Assembly: GCA_030824115.1 (NCBI GenBank)
Contig: JAVBYI010000023.1
Span: 1 to 64,000 of the forward strand
Direction of reading: 5' to 3'
Source: Rhodocyclaceae bacterium
GTDB lineage: Bacteria; Pseudomonadota; Gammaproteobacteria; Burkholderiales; Rhodocyclaceae
Length of the DNA stretch: 64,000 nucleotides
The notes under the pieces: model-generated
What the model was told of the DNA's origin: nothing
Databases searched by the model: none
Seen by the model: only the letters and a program-made list of their open reading frames with translations
Position numbers and translations under genes: made by a program
Shown here: piece after piece, positions 9,297-19,812 of the stretch
Layout: each line of letters begins with the position of its first letter
How positions within the stretch are numbered: position 1 is the stretch's first letter

Positions 9297-11255
9297 TTAG
9301 CCGGATTTTGCAGGCACATCCGGCACACATGCAATACAGTTCCTACCCTGTTGTTTTGCAAGGTAAACACCCTCATCGGCGCGCTTGATCAGGGCATCGA
9401 TGTCCTTCGTACCTGCATCCCGCGTGGCATAGCCCACACTGACGCTACCGGTCAGCTTCAACGTACCCGCCATCAGGCGCATGTTCGCCACGGCCCGGTG
9501 AACGCGTTCGCCACAGACCTTGGCGGCAACAATATCTGTCTCTGGACAGATCACCAGAAACTCGTCGCCGCCGGTACGGCAAACCACATCCTGCGCCCGC
9601 AGGCCACTCTTGATGGCCTGTGCCGTTTCCTTGAGCACCAGGTCGCCGATGTCATGGCCGTGTGTGTCATTGATGGTCTTGAAATGGTCGATATCGACCA
9701 CCATGCAGGACAAAGGGCGATTGCTGCGGTTGGAGGCCAGCCATTCCTGCTGGAAACGTTCGATGGCATAGCGCCGGTTGGGAAAGCCGGTCAGCACATC
9801 GGTGAGCGCCGCCTCTTGCAGGCGCCGGTTGGTCACCGCCAGTTCGGCGGCAAAGCGACGGATTTCCTCGCGATCGCGCTCAATCTCGTTCTGCAACATC
9901 ACCACGCGCTGGCCAGCGCGCAAGCGCGCGCCCAGCACGCGCGACTTGAGCGGCTTGCTCATGAAGTCATCGACGCCGGCATCGAAAGCCTCGATCAGCT
10001 TGTCCTCGGCTTCAAGCGCGGTGAGGATCAAAATGTAGATGCTGCGCCCGACCTTGGTCTGGCGCAAGGCACGCGTCAGTTCGACGCCATCCATCTCGGG
10101 CATCATCCAGTCGGTCACCATGATCTGCGGCCGTACTTCCAGCGCTTTCTCGAAGCCTTGCTGGCCGTTGGTTGCCTCATGCACCTCATAACCAGAATGC
10201 GTCAGCAACGCCTTGAGCAGCGTCCGCATGCTGTTGTCGTCATCCACCACCAGCACACGCATGGCGCCCTCGCTATCGTGCGTGGCACTGGGCATGCCGG
10301 CCTGCGAAAGTTCGGGGGCTGACGGCGGCTTGGATAGCTCATCAAATGGCGGCACGATGTTCGAATCGACATTCAACTGCTGCGCCCAGTCCTGCCAGCC
10401 GCTCACGACGCGATCACACAGCGCTGTCAGCGTTTCGCTTTCGAGCGACAGCTTGCCGCCCAGCAGGAACAGCTTGGACATCATGGCGCGCCGCTCCGAC
10501 TCGGCCGCCAGACAGATATCCGCGATCAGCCGCGCCAGCGTCAGCGTCCAGGTCATCTTGTATTGCCGTGATTCGGGCGGGAAATTGGCCTGTTCCGGTG
10601 TCTCGTGCGAATAGACCGGATCGACGAACATACGTGGCAAGCCCCAGTCATGCAACATGGCGGCTGAAAGTTCGGTATGCGTCATGGCAAAGGTGGCCTG
10701 CTCAAGCGCCGCCAATGACGCGGCGCGATCCACCGCCAATTGCCCCAGCAGGCGCGCATAGTCCTCGGGATAAACCGTTGCCAGCGCCAGTTCGCCAATA
10801 CGACTGAGCAAACCGACACTGAACGCCTCATCGGGCGGTGCTGCGCGAATCTGGCCCGCCAGCGCCTGCGTCGCCACCGCACAGGCAAGCGAATAGGACC
10901 AGAAACGACGGTAATCGAAACTGGCGCACTGCCCCGCACGATAGCCGGACAGCAGCGAAAAACTCAACGCCAGATAACGCACGGTAGGCACACCGAGCAA
11001 CAGCAGCGCATCCTGCACGGCCGCCACCGGGCGATGAGCGCCCGCCTGCGTTGAATTGGCCGCCTTGATCAGGCGCCCCACCAAGGCGGGATCGGTCTGC
11101 ACCACATGCGCCAACTCGCTGATCGACACATCCTCCTTGCGTGTCAGACGCATCACGGCCAGCGCCGCACCTTTCGGCGAAGGCAAATCCCCCAGCGACT
11201 TCAATTCCTGGAGTTTTTCGTATTTTGGCGGCAACGAATCGTGTGAGATGGGCAT
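9297..11255 (-). CDS. HDOD - receiver - GGDEF protein (probable diguanylate cyclase)
   Basis: A cytoplasmic protein of 652 residues. An N-terminal HDOD domain spans about 20-270 (ISELAHVVQTDPALVGRLIKA). A receiver domain spans about 330-450 (VLVVDDDNSMRT, phospho-Asp in VTDWMMPEMDG). A C-terminal GGDEF domain has an intact GGDEF active site and an RxxD inhibitory site (RAQD) five residues upstream. It is therefore likely an active, feedback-inhibited c-di-GMP synthase switched by phosphorylation. It is transcribed toward flhDC, which suggests a role in the motile/sessile decision. The cognate kinase is not encoded nearby. Confidence 0.88.
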   Translation of the reverse strand: MPISHDSLPPKYEKLQELKSLGDLPSPKGAALAVMRLTRKEDVSISELAHVVQTDPALVGRLIKAANSTQAGAHRPVAAVQDALLLLGVPTVRYLALSFSLLSGYRAGQCASFDYRRFWSYSLACAVATQALAGQIRAAPPDEAFSVGLLSRIGELALATVYPEDYARLLGQLAVDRAASLAALEQATFAMTHTELSAAMLHDWGLPRMFVDPVYSHETPEQANFPPESRQYKMTWTLTLARLIADICLAAESERRAMMSKLFLLGGKLSLESETLTALCDRVVSGWQDWAQQLNVDSNIVPPFDELSKPPSAPELSQAGMPSATHDSEGAMRVLVVDDDNSMRTLLKALLTHSGYEVHEATNGQQGFEKALEVRPQIMVTDWMMPEMDGVELTRALRQTKVGRSIYILILTALEAEDKLIEAFDAGVDDFMSKPLKSRVLGARLRAGQRVVMLQNEIERDREEIRRFAAELAVTNRRLQEAALTDVLTGFPNRRYAIERFQQEWLASNRSNRPLSCMVVDIDHFKTINDTHGHDIGDLVLKETAQAIKSGLRAQDVVCRTGGDEFLVICPETDIVAAKVCGERVHRAVANMRLMAGTLKLTGSVSVGYATRDAGTKDIDALIKRADEGVYLAKQQGRNCIACVPDVPAKSG

Positions 11256-11333
11256 AACTAAAGCTAGAGACTGTACAGGCTTTCATTTTAGGCCAAACTT
11301 CCTGGCGGCATGTCGGGTCTAGAATCGGAACCG

Positions 11334-11879
11334 ATGGAACCGCCAATCCGTTTTTGTTGCAGTTGTGCTGCGCCAGTCACCCTCAGGGTCCCTGCAGGCG
11401 ACAGTCTGTTGCGTCACGTCTGCGACGCCTGCGGTGTCGTTCACTACCGCAACCCACGACTGGTCGTCGGCACCCTACCAGTTTGGGAAGACAAGATATT
11501 GCTCTGCCGCCGCGCCATCGAACCGCGCCTCGGCACCTGGACCCTGCCGGCAGGTTTCATGGAAAACGGCGAAAGCGTCGCCGCTGCGGCAGAGCGCGAG
11601 ACCAGCGAGGAAGCCTGCGCGCGCATCGAACTGGGCGAGATGTTCTCGATGATCTCGGTACCGCACATCAGCCAGGTGCATGTGATCTACCGCGCCCGCC
11701 TGCTCGACCTCGATTTTGCCCCCGGCGAGGAAACGCTGGAGGTCGCGCTGTTCGAGGAATCCGCCATCCCGTGGCAGGAAATTTCCTTTCGCACCGTTGC
11801 CCTGACCCTGCGCCACTTTTTTGCTGACCGGCAACACGGTTCCTTCAGCTTGCATGCCGAAGCACTGACGCCCGACTGA
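11334..11879 (+). CDS. Nudix hydrolase with N-terminal zinc ribbon
   Basis: About 181 residues from the ATG at 11334 (an ATG at 11310 is also possible; neither has a strong ribosome site). Two cysteine pairs (CCSC, CDAC) form a predicted zinc ribbon. The Nudix box is complete: GFMENGESVAAAAERETSEE follows G-x5-E-x7-RE-x2-EE. It should cleave a nucleoside diphosphate-linked substrate, as in NADH or ADP-ribose pyrophosphatase relatives; the substrate cannot be read from sequence. It diverges from the HDOD-REC-GGDEF gene and converges on the TonB-like gene with a 1-bp gap. Confidence 0.87.
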   Translation: MEPPIRFCCSCAAPVTLRVPAGDSLLRHVCDACGVVHYRNPRLVVGTLPVWEDKILLCRRAIEPRLGTWTLPAGFMENGESVAAAAERETSEEACARIELGEMFSMISVPHISQVHVIYRARLLDLDFAPGEETLEVALFEESAIPWQEISFRTVALTLRHFFADRQHGSFSLHAEALTPD

Positions 11880-11880
11880 A

Positions 11881-12558
11881 CTACTCTTCCACCTCGAACA
11901 CCACCGGCAACAACACGGCAAACTGCCGATGACGCAAGGCATCGGGTAGCGCGGTTCGCTCAGCGGCCAGACGCAACATCTCGACTGCCGCCGTATCCAG
12001 TTGGACATGGCCGCTCGACCGCGTCAGTTCGGTCTGGGCAGCGACACCGCTGGCGGCAATACTGATCCGCACTTCCGCCGTTCCAGCCAGCCCGGCACGG
12101 CGTGCGGCGGCTGGATAGCGCCGGTAACGGCGTGCTTCGCTGGCCAAGGCCAGACGATATTGACGCAGGCCAGCCGCATCAGGGGCGCCAAGTTCGGCTG
12201 GTGAGGGCAACGCCACCGAAGGCGCCGCTGCCTCCGTTGCAACCGCCGGCTCACCACCCGCCATGGCGGTGAGCGGTACGGACGCAGGGTTATCAACCGG
12301 CGCGGAATGACTCGACTGCGTGACAATCTGCGGACGCGCAGACGGTACAGTCGCATTGGCCTGCGCAGGAAAAGTCGGCGCTGGCAGGACAGCAGGAGCA
12401 GGCACCGGCGCGCTGCGCAAGCGGGCCAGCAAGCGCTGCGCCGACGGTACACCGGCTTCCCCCTGCGGCAACACCGGCACCAGGGCCAGCAAGACCAACG
12501 CATGCGCACCCAATGACCAGGCCAGCGCATGCCAGGGAAATCCACCGATTCCCCGCAT
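11881..12558 (-). CDS. TonB-like energy transducer
   Basis: About 225 residues from the ATG at 12558; starts further upstream lack a clear ribosome site. There is one N-terminal membrane helix (ALAWSLGAHALVLLALVPVL), a Pro/Ala-rich periplasmic linker, and a C-terminal TonB fold (AGTAEVRISIAASGVAAQ; SGHVQLDTAAVEML). It would carry proton-motive energy to an outer-membrane receptor, but no exbBD or receptor is adjacent. The linker contains PAPTF encoded by a dispersed repeat copy. A second TonB with its own ExbBD is encoded at 59019. Confidence 0.75.
   Translation of the reverse strand: MRGIGGFPWHALAWSLGAHALVLLALVPVLPQGEAGVPSAQRLLARLRSAPVPAPAVLPAPTFPAQANATVPSARPQIVTQSSHSAPVDNPASVPLTAMAGGEPAVATEAAAPSVALPSPAELGAPDAAGLRQYRLALASEARRYRRYPAAARRAGLAGTAEVRISIAASGVAAQTELTRSSGHVQLDTAAVEMLRLAAERTALPDALRHRQFAVLLPVVFEVEE
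12371..12393 (+). repeat. Dispersed 24-bp repeat, copy 2 (inside TonB-like gene)
   Basis: AAAGTCGGCGCTGG followed by CAGGACAGC, one base off the commonest form. On the coding strand it encodes LPAPTF in the proline-rich linker. Confidence 0.75.
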
Positions 12559-12665
12559 GTCTTTCCCGTATTGGTGTGAACTTTCCATTGTCACAATGCT
12601 CTGATAGGCTGTAGCGCTTGGCACGTTGCAAACGCGCATTGTAAGCAGGACATGGTTTGGAGACG

Positions 12666-13238
12666 ATGAGTACCTACCCACTGATCCTCACGCTTGACCC
12701 GCATGGCGTTCCCCACCGCTGGGTAACGTGGCAGCATGCGTGCTTTTACTATGCCAAGGATCTGGTCGCCTGGGCCATCGGCGAGCATAGTTTCACCATT
12801 CACGGCGGCCTCAACCGCATCACCGGGCTGCGCTCGGAAATCCACGCCAACAGCATCATCGCCATCAAGGGTAAGGCGTTGGCCGGCGACCAATACCATC
12901 GCATCCCACCGCTCGACAACCGCGAACTGTTCCATCGCGACCGCCACATCTGCGGCTATTGTGGCGACAATCTCCCCGGTGCGCGCCTCACTCGCGATCA
13001 CATCAAGCCGGTCTCGCAGGGCGGCAAGGACATCTGGATGAACGTCGTCACCGCCTGCCGTCCCTGCAACCAGCGCAAAAGCGGACGCACGCCGGAACAG
13101 GCGCACATGCAACTGCTGTATGCGCCCTACGTCCCGAACAAAGCTGAATACCTGATCCTCTCGAACCGGCAAATCCTTGCTGACCAGATGGACTTTCTGG
13201 CACGCCACGTCCCGGAGAAGAGTCGAATCCGGCTGTAA
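12666..13238 (+). CDS. HNH endonuclease family protein
   Basis: About 190 residues from the ATG at 12666, preceded by GGAGACG. The C-terminal half holds an HNH core: CGYCGDN, LTRDHIKPVSQGG, the Asn of WMNVVTACRPCNQRK and paired zinc cysteines (CxxC twice). The N-terminal half (HRWVTWQHACFYYAKDLVAWAIG) matches widespread bacterial HNH proteins of unknown biological role, often non-mobile. It stands alone, divergent from the TonB-like gene and 9 bp from ygiQ. No intein or phage genes are nearby, so it is probably chromosomal rather than mobile. Confidence 0.85.
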   Translation: MSTYPLILTLDPHGVPHRWVTWQHACFYYAKDLVAWAIGEHSFTIHGGLNRITGLRSEIHANSIIAIKGKALAGDQYHRIPPLDNRELFHRDRHICGYCGDNLPGARLTRDHIKPVSQGGKDIWMNVVTACRPCNQRKSGRTPEQAHMQLLYAPYVPNKAEYLILSNRQILADQMDFLARHVPEKSRIRL

Positions 13239-13247
13239 ACTGCGGCG

Positions 13248-15221
13248 ATGAAACCCGCCAAAAGCCTCACGGCTTACCGCCCCTATTGGGCCAAACGTTT
13301 CGGCACCGCCCCCTTCCTGCCCATGTCGCGCGCCGACATGGAAGCACTCGGCTGGGACAGTTGCGACGTCATCCTCGTCACCGGCGACGCCTATATCGAC
13401 CACCCGAGCTTCGGCATGGCGCTGGTTGGCCGCCTGCTCGAAGCGCAGGGCTTCCGCGTCGGCCTGATCGTCCAGCCGGACTGGACAGCGGCAGACGACT
13501 TCCGCCGCCTTGGCAAACCGAATCTTTACTTTGGCATCACCGCCGGCAACATGGATTCGATGGTCAACCGCTACACGGCCGACAAGAAAATTCGTTCCGA
13601 CGACGCCTACACCGCCAACGCCGAACCGGGCAAGCGCCCGGATTACGCTGCCACCGTCTATGCCCAACGGGCGCGCGAAGCGTTCAAGGATGTACCCGTC
13701 GTGATTGGCGGCATTGAAGCCTCCCTGCGGCGCATTGCCCATTTCGACTACTGGTCGGAAACCGTCAAGCGCTCGGTGCTGGCCGACAGCAAGGCTGATC
13801 TGCTGCTGTTCGGCAATGCCGAACGCGCCTTGGTTGAGTTAACGCATCGCATTGCCAAAGGCACGCCGATCAGCGAGATTCGCGATTTGCGCGGCAGCGC
13901 CTTCATGGTGCCGACAGGCTGGACGCCCTCACCAAACTGGCACGAAGTCGGCACACGCCACGTGCATGACGACCGCACCCTCACCTACGTGCGCCTGCCG
14001 GCCTACGAAACGGTGAAGGCCGACAAGGTCGCTTACGCCGAAGCCTCTCGGCTGTTTCATCTCGAATCGAACCCCGGCAATGCCCGCGCCCTCGTGCAGC
14101 AGCATGGCAATCGCGACCTTTGGCTGAATCCGCCGCCGCTGCCGCTCAGCACGGCCGAGATGGATCACGTCTATGGCCTGCCCTACGCTCGCGCACCGCA
14201 CCCCAGTTATGGCGAGGCGAAGATTCCCGCGTGGGAGATGATCCGCTTCTCCATCAACATCATGCGCGGCTGCTTTGGCGGCTGCACCTTCTGCTCGATT
14301 ACCGAGCACGAAGGCCGCATCATCCAGAGCCGTTCGGAGGCCTCCATCCTCCATGAGATCGAGGAAATTCGCGACAAGACGCCGGGCTTTACCGGCGTCG
14401 TCTCCGATCTCGGCGGCCCGACCGCCAACATGTATCGCATGGCCTGCAAGGACAGCAACATCGAAGCCGCCTGCCGACGCCTCTCCTGCGTCTATCCCGA
14501 CATCTGCCCGAACCTCGGCACTGACCACAGCGCGCTGATCCATCTGTATCGCAGCGCGCGGCAGGTGCCCGGTGTGAAGCGCATCCTGATCGGCTCGGGT
14601 CTGCGCTACGACCTCGCCGTGCGCTCGCCAGAATACATCAAGGAACTGGTCAGCCACCACGTCGGTGGCTACCTCAAGATCGCGCCCGAGCACACTGAAG
14701 AAGGCCCGCTCGCCAAGATGATGAAGCCGGGCATGGGCAGCTACGAGAAGTTCAAGCGCCTCTTCGAAGCGGCCTCGAAGGCAGCGGGCAAGGAACAGTA
14801 CCTGATTCCCTATTTCATCGCCGCGCATCCGGGCACTACCGACAACGACATGGTCGAACTGGCGCTGTGGCTCAAGCAGAATGGTTTCCGTCTCGATCAG
14901 GTACAAACCTTCCTGCCCACGCCGCTGGCCATCGCTACCGGCATGTGGCATAGCGGCAAGAATCCGCTCAAGCGGGTTTCGAAAGACTCGGAGGAAGTGC
15001 CCGTCGTGCGCGGTGGTCGCCAGCGCAAGTTGCAGAAAGCCTTCCTGCGCTACCACGACCCGAAGAACTGGCCGCTGTTGCGCGAAGCGCTCAAGGCGAT
15101 GGGCCGCGCCGACCTGATCGGCAATGGCAAGCGCCATCTCGTGCCATCATGGCAGCCTTCGGATGAAAAGTCGGCGCTGGCAGGACGGCGTCCGCAGCCA
15201 AGAAGGAAACCCCATGCGTAA
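13248..15221 (+). CDS. ygiQ: YgiQ-family radical SAM protein
   Basis: A protein of 657 residues with the N-terminal YgiQ module ([39 protein letters not shown]) and a radical SAM core. The Fe-S cysteines are Cys342, Cys346 and Cys349 ([18 protein letters not shown]). A C-terminal Lys/Arg-rich tail follows. The reaction is not known for the family. The final 20 residues ([11 protein letters not shown]) are encoded by a dispersed repeat copy just before the stop. Its last 8 bp overlap the start of the RND adaptor gene. Confidence 0.92.
   Translation: MKPAKSLTAYRPYWAKRFGTAPFLPMSRADMEALGWDSCDVILVTGDAYIDHPSFGMALVGRLLEAQGFRVGLIVQPDWTAADDFRRLGKPNLYFGITAGNMDSMVNRYTADKKIRSDDAYTANAEPGKRPDYAATVYAQRAREAFKDVPVVIGGIEASLRRIAHFDYWSETVKRSVLADSKADLLLFGNAERALVELTHRIAKGTPISEIRDLRGSAFMVPTGWTPSPNWHEVGTRHVHDDRTLTYVRLPAYETVKADKVAYAEASRLFHLESNPGNARALVQQHGNRDLWLNPPPLPLSTAEMDHVYGLPYARAPHPSYGEAKIPAWEMIRFSINIMRGCFGGCTFCSITEHEGRIIQSRSEASILHEIEEIRDKTPGFTGVVSDLGGPTANMYRMACKDSNIEAACRRLSCVYPDICPNLGTDHSALIHLYRSARQVPGVKRILIGSGLRYDLAVRSPEYIKELVSHHVGGYLKIAPEHTEEGPLAKMMKPGMGSYEKFKRLFEAASKAAGKEQYLIPYFIAAHPGTTDNDMVELALWLKQNGFRLDQVQTFLPTPLAIATGMWHSGKNPLKRVSKDSEEVPVVRGGRQRKLQKAFLRYHDPKNWPLLREALKAMGRADLIGNGKRHLVPSWQPSDEKSALAGRRPQPRRKPHA
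15166..15189 (+). repeat. Dispersed 24-bp repeat, copy 3 (3' end of ygiQ)
   Basis: AAAAGTCGGCGCTGG then CAGGACGGC, a full match. It is read in frame as EKSALAGRR in the YgiQ tail and lies just upstream of the next gene's start. Confidence 0.85.
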
Positions 15222-16329
15222 CAAAGCAAGCATCGTCGGGCTGGTTGTACTGGCGCTCGGCGCCGTCGGCTGGTTCTGGTTCGGCCAGGGCGAAGCACCC
15301 AAGTCAAAGGGCCCGGGTGTCGTGCCCATCGTCAGCGCCAGTGTGACGCCGCAGGATGTTTCGGTACAACTCACCAGCAACGGCACGGTTACCGCCGTCC
15401 AGTCAGTCGAGGTACGCGCCCAGATCAGTGCCACGATTCGCGCCGTGCATGTGAAGGAAGGCCAGCACGTCAAGCAGGGCGAGCGACTGTTCAGCCTCGA
15501 CGTGCGCACCGAGGAGGCCAATCTCGGCAAGGCGCAGGCACAGGTGGCCAAGAGCCGTGCCGATCTCGCCAATGCCGAACGCAACCTGCAGCGCCAGAAG
15601 GAACTATTTACCCAGAAGTTCATTTCACAAACGGCGCTCGACACCGTTCAGAATTTAGTCGACAGCCTGCGCGCGCAGGTCGCCGCCGATCAGGCCGCCG
15701 TCGCCGCCATGCAGGTCAATCGCGGCTTCGGCGACATCGTCGCACCCATCGCCGGACGGATTGGCACCATCAGCGTCTATCCCGGCAGCCTCGTGCAGCC
15801 CAGCGGCGCAGCGCTGGTCAGCATCACGCAGATCGACCCGATCAATATCAGTTTCACCCTGCCGGAACGCGAACTGCCGGCGCTGCGCGAGGCCATGGGT
15901 AAAGGCAGTGTGACCGTCACCGCCCGACTGGAAGATGGCAGCACGGCCAGCGGTGAATTAAGTTTCATCGACAACAGCGTCGACACCACCAGCGGCACGA
16001 TCCGCCTCAAGGCCCATTTCAATAATTCGGACAGCAAGCTGTGGCCCGGCATGTTCGTCACCATCGCCCTCGCGCCGCGCAGCTTGACAGGCGCCCTGAC
16101 CGTACCGGTGCAAGCGGTGCAGACCGGCCCGGAACGCAAATTTCTCTACGTTATTGGTGAGGACGGCAAAGTATCGCCCTTGCCGGTGCGCGTGCTGCTG
16201 ATACAGGAGGAGCTTGCCGTCATCGAAGGTGCGGAACCGGGCACGAAGGTGGTCGTCGAAGGTGCCCAGAACCTGCGCCCGGGCAGCAGCGTCAGCGAAG
16301 GCGGCAAGGGCGCAGCGAAGAAATCGTGA
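15214..16329 (+). CDS. RND efflux periplasmic adaptor (MdtA/AcrA-type)
   Basis: 371 residues from the ATG at 15214; AAGGAAA precedes it and the signal anchor [18 protein letters not shown] follows at once. A biotinyl-lipoyl half motif ([21 protein letters not shown]), a coiled-coil hairpin ([20 protein letters not shown]), the second half ([20 protein letters not shown]) and a beta-barrel are in family order. It bridges the inner-membrane pump encoded next to an outer-membrane channel. No outer-membrane gene is present here, so it presumably borrows one. It overlaps the pump gene by 4 bp. Confidence 0.9.
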   Translation: MRNKASIVGLVVLALGAVGWFWFGQGEAPKSKGPGVVPIVSASVTPQDVSVQLTSNGTVTAVQSVEVRAQISATIRAVHVKEGQHVKQGERLFSLDVRTEEANLGKAQAQVAKSRADLANAERNLQRQKELFTQKFISQTALDTVQNLVDSLRAQVAADQAAVAAMQVNRGFGDIVAPIAGRIGTISVYPGSLVQPSGAALVSITQIDPINISFTLPERELPALREAMGKGSVTVTARLEDGSTASGELSFIDNSVDTTSGTIRLKAHFNNSDSKLWPGMFVTIALAPRSLTGALTVPVQAVQTGPERKFLYVIGEDGKVSPLPVRVLLIQEELAVIEGAEPGTKVVVEGAQNLRPGSSVSEGGKGAAKKS

Positions 16330-19300
16330 ACCTCTCCGAGCTCTGCATCCGCCGTCCGGTGATGACGGTGCTCCTGTCGCTGGCCGCGATCATAGCCGGC
16401 GTACTGGCCTATCGCGAACTGCCAATTGCCGCATTGCCCAGTTACGACGCACCCACCATTTCCGTCACCGCCTCGCTACCCGGCGCCAGCCCGGAAACGA
16501 TGGCTTCATCGGTCGCCACGCCGCTTGAACGGCAGTTCTCGACGATCTCGGGCCTCGCGGTCATCAGCTCGACCTCGACACTGGGCAGCACCTCGATCAC
16601 GCTGGAATTCGACCAGAAGCGTGACATTGACGGAGCGGCACTCGACGTGCAAGCGGCATTGCTACGCGCGCAACGCGCCCTGCCTGAGGAGATGACCTCG
16701 CTGCCCGCCTATCGCAAGGTCAATCCGGCCGACAGTCCGATCGTGTTTCTGTCGCTCACCTCACCCTCGATGGCGCTGTCCGACCTCAACAGCTTTGCCG
16801 ATAACCTGATCGCCCCGACCCTCTCAACGCTGGCGGGCGTCGCGCAGGTCAATATCAACGGGCAGAAAAAATTTGCGGTGCGCGTGCGCGTCGATGCCGA
16901 GGCGCTGGCCACGCGCAACCTCTCGATTGACGATGTCGCCATTGCCCTCAGGAACGCCAATGCCAACTCGCCGGTCGGCGTCCTTGAAGGGCCACGCCAG
17001 ACGCTGACGATTCAAGCCAACCGGCAACTGGCCAACGCTGCCGCCTTTGCCGAGCTGGTCATCAGTGCACCCGGCGGTCGCCCGGTACGTCTCGCCGAAG
17101 TGGCCGAGGTCATCGACAGTGTCGAATCAATCAAGACCGCCAGCTGGGTGAATGGCGAACGTGGCATTACGCTCTCGGTCATGCGCCAGCCGGGGGCCAA
17201 TACGGTGGCCACCGTCGATGCCATTCGCGCCGCCCTGCCCGGCCTGATTGCCCAGATGCCCGCCTCGATCGAACTGACCACACGCAATGACCGCTCGCTC
17301 TCGATTCGCCATGCCATCCGCGACGTGCAAATCACGCTGGCCGTTACCATTGCACTGGTCGTCGGCGTGATTTTTCTGTTCCTGCGCAAGTCGAGCGCCA
17401 CGCTGATTCCCGCCCTGTCGCTGCCGATTTCGCTGCTCGGCACAGTCGCTTTCATGCAACTGTTTGGCTTCAGCCTCGACAACATTTCCCTGCTGGCCAT
17501 CACCCTCGCAGTCGGTCTGGTAGTCGATGACGCCATCGTCGTACTGGAAAACATCGTGCGCCACATCGAGGCAGGCGAAACGCCGCTACAGGCCGCCCTG
17601 CGTGGCTCGAAGGAGATGAGCTTCACGATCATCTCCATCTCCGTATCGCTGGTCGCTGTATTCATCCCGATCTTCTTCATGCCCGGCGTGATTGGCCTGC
17701 TGTTCCATGAATTCGCTGCCGTGGTCGGTCTCTCGGTGCTGGTCTCGGCCATTGTCTCGCTGACCATCATTCCGATGCTGGCCAGTCGCTATGTCCGCCA
17801 TGAGGAAGCGGAAGGCCCCGGCATGCGCTGGACGGCCTGGTTCGAGCGCGGCTTCCTGCGGGTGCAGTCCGCATATGAACGCGCCCTCGACTGGTCGCTG
17901 CAGCACACGCGCAGCATTCTCGCGCTGGCCTTCGCCACCTTCGCCGCCTCGGTTGCCCTGTTCATGGCACTGCCCAAGGGCTTCTTCCCGAACGAGGATA
18001 TCGGGCAGGCCCTCATCACCGTCGAGGCGGTCGAGGATATTTCCTTCCCGGCGATGGCGGCTCTGCTAACCAAAACCGGCGAGGTGATCCGCGCCAATCC
18101 CGCCGTCGAAACGCTGATCGTCCATGCCAACGACAGCAACAGCGGGCGCATGTTCATGACGCTCAAGCCGATGGCCCAGCGACCGCACATCGACAAGGTG
18201 GTCGAAGGCCTGCGCAAGGAGGTGCGCGGCATCGCGGGCGTAAGCGTCTTCATCAATCCGATCCAGAACTTGCGCCTTGGCGGGCGTATCAGCAAAAGCC
18301 GCTACCAGTACATCCTGCGCAGTGTCGATGCCGAGGATTTGCGAGGCTCTGCCACGCAACTGGCGGCGAAACTGCGCGAAGACCCCGTCTTCCGCGATGT
18401 CACCACCGATGCGCAGATGAAGGGCCTGCAGGCACGCCTGAACATCGACCGCGACAAGGCGGCCCTGCTCGGCCTGCAGGTCGCTGACATTCGCTCGGCC
18501 CTATACAGTGCCTTTGGCGAACGACAGGTATCGACGATCTACACCTCAAGCGACAGCTATCCGGTGATCCTTCAAGTGAGTGCCGAGGATCGCACGGATG
18601 AGACCGACCTTGGCAAGATTCACGTCCGCGCAAAAACGGGCGCCCTCATTCCGCTCTCCAGCGTCGCGACGGTCCAGCGTGAGGTCGGCCCGGTCTCGAT
18701 CAATCATGCCGGCCAGCTCGAAGCCGTGACGCTCTCCTTCAACCTCGCCCCAGGGGCGGCACTCGGCGATGCCGCAAAGCAAATCGACCGTTACAAGCAG
18801 GAACTCGCCCTGCCCGCCAGCATTCTGACCAGTTGGGGCGGTGATGCCGCCGCCTTCCAGTCATCGCAGGGCAGCCAGATCGTGCTGATCATCACGGCCC
18901 TGCTGGTGATCTATGTGCTGCTCGGCGTGCTGTATGAAAGCTACATCCATCCACTCACCATCCTGGCCGGCCTGCCGTCGGCCGCCGTCGGCGCACTGGT
19001 GATGCTATGGCTGTTCAAGCTGGACCTGTCGATCATCGCCATGATCGGCATCCTGATGCTGATCGGCATCGTCAAGAAGAACGCCATCATGATGATCGAC
19101 TTTGCGCTCGCCGCGCAGCGCGAACAGGGCATGACGCCGCGCGAGGCGATCCGCACGGCCTGCCTGATTCGTTTTAGGCCAATCATGATGACGACCTCGG
19201 CCGCCCTTATGGGGGCACTGCCGATCGCCCTGGGCCTCGGCGCCGGCGCCGAATTGCGTCAGCCGCTCGGGCTCTCGGTTGTCGGCGGCCTGCTGTTTTC

Positions 19301-19382
19301 ACAGGCCATCACCCTGCTGATTACGCCGGTGATCTATCTGGCCCTCGACCGCTACTCCGGTTCCGGGCCTCTCAAGCTCTGA
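16326..19382 (+). CDS. RND multidrug efflux permease (MdtB/MdtC-like)
   Basis: 1018 residues from a GTG at 16326 overlapping the adaptor stop. Typical HAE1/AcrB-family architecture: the first membrane helix (RRPVMTVLLSLAAIIAGVLA), large periplasmic loops, the proton-relay pair in TM4 (LAITLAVGLVVDDAIVVLEN), and C-terminal helices (LIGIVKKNAIMMIDFAL; PIALGLGAGAELRQPLG). It exports hydrophobic compounds in exchange for protons as a trimer. The sequence looks closer to MdtBC-type pumps than to AcrB, but specificity is unknown. It converges on the tusE-like gene with no gap. Confidence 0.93.
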   Translation: MNLSELCIRRPVMTVLLSLAAIIAGVLAYRELPIAALPSYDAPTISVTASLPGASPETMASSVATPLERQFSTISGLAVISSTSTLGSTSITLEFDQKRDIDGAALDVQAALLRAQRALPEEMTSLPAYRKVNPADSPIVFLSLTSPSMALSDLNSFADNLIAPTLSTLAGVAQVNINGQKKFAVRVRVDAEALATRNLSIDDVAIALRNANANSPVGVLEGPRQTLTIQANRQLANAAAFAELVISAPGGRPVRLAEVAEVIDSVESIKTASWVNGERGITLSVMRQPGANTVATVDAIRAALPGLIAQMPASIELTTRNDRSLSIRHAIRDVQITLAVTIALVVGVIFLFLRKSSATLIPALSLPISLLGTVAFMQLFGFSLDNISLLAITLAVGLVVDDAIVVLENIVRHIEAGETPLQAALRGSKEMSFTIISISVSLVAVFIPIFFMPGVIGLLFHEFAAVVGLSVLVSAIVSLTIIPMLASRYVRHEEAEGPGMRWTAWFERGFLRVQSAYERALDWSLQHTRSILALAFATFAASVALFMALPKGFFPNEDIGQALITVEAVEDISFPAMAALLTKTGEVIRANPAVETLIVHANDSNSGRMFMTLKPMAQRPHIDKVVEGLRKEVRGIAGVSVFINPIQNLRLGGRISKSRYQYILRSVDAEDLRGSATQLAAKLREDPVFRDVTTDAQMKGLQARLNIDRDKAALLGLQVADIRSALYSAFGERQVSTIYTSSDSYPVILQVSAEDRTDETDLGKIHVRAKTGALIPLSSVATVQREVGPVSINHAGQLEAVTLSFNLAPGAALGDAAKQIDRYKQELALPASILTSWGGDAAAFQSSQGSQIVLIITALLVIYVLLGVLYESYIHPLTILAGLPSAAVGALVMLWLFKLDLSIIAMIGILMLIGIVKKNAIMMIDFALAAQREQGMTPREAIRTACLIRFRPIMMTTSAALMGALPIALGLGAGAELRQPLGLSVVGGLLFSQAITLLITPVIYLALDRYSGSGPLKL

Positions 19383-19712
19383 TCAGACACAACCTGTGGG
19401 CTTGGGCATGCCGGCGTAGCGCGCTGCCTGCTTGGCCGGACCGTAGGGAAACAGATCGAACAGATACTTCTTGTCCGAAAACTCGTCGCCAAGGTCATTG
19501 CCAATCATCTTGGTCATCACACGCAGGTTGGGTGCCGTGGAATTCTCGGCGTAGTAGGCGCGAATCCAGTTGATCACCTGCCAGTGCTTCTCGCCGAGTG
19601 CCAACTCGTCCTGATGCGACAGCACGACGGCCACGTCTTCGCTCCAGTCATCCAGATTCGCCAGAAAGCCTTCCGCATCGGTTTCGATATCTTTGCCATT
19701 CACGTTGATCAT
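19383..19712 (-). CDS. tusE: TusE/DsrC-family sulfur-carrier protein
   Basis: 109 residues ending in the invariant GMPKPTGCV, so the sulfur-carrying Cys108 is penultimate. True DsrC also has a second cysteine about ten residues earlier in the GPAKQAC context. Here that position is alanine (GPAKQAARYAG), as expected for TusE-type members that pass sulfur during tRNA 2-thiouridine synthesis. No dsr, tusBCD or sulfite reductase genes lie nearby. An FNR-like box sits about 100 bp upstream of the start. Confidence 0.85.
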   Translation of the reverse strand: MINVNGKDIETDAEGFLANLDDWSEDVAVVLSHQDELALGEKHWQVINWIRAYYAENSTAPNLRVMTKMIGNDLGDEFSDKKYLFDLFPYGPAKQAARYAGMPKPTGCV

Positions 19713-19812
19713 TTTTTATTTCCTCTCTGTAAGGGGTGGGGTTGAGGGTGTAATTGTTGATTAATTTTGTCGGGATTTTAGGCGCGAGAAAGTGTAAAGC
19801 AAATAAAAGAAT

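Noticed and set aside
12591-13742. Minus-strand frame over the HNH gene and the start of ygiQ
   Set aside because: It overlaps two well-supported plus-strand genes and shows no recognisable domain.
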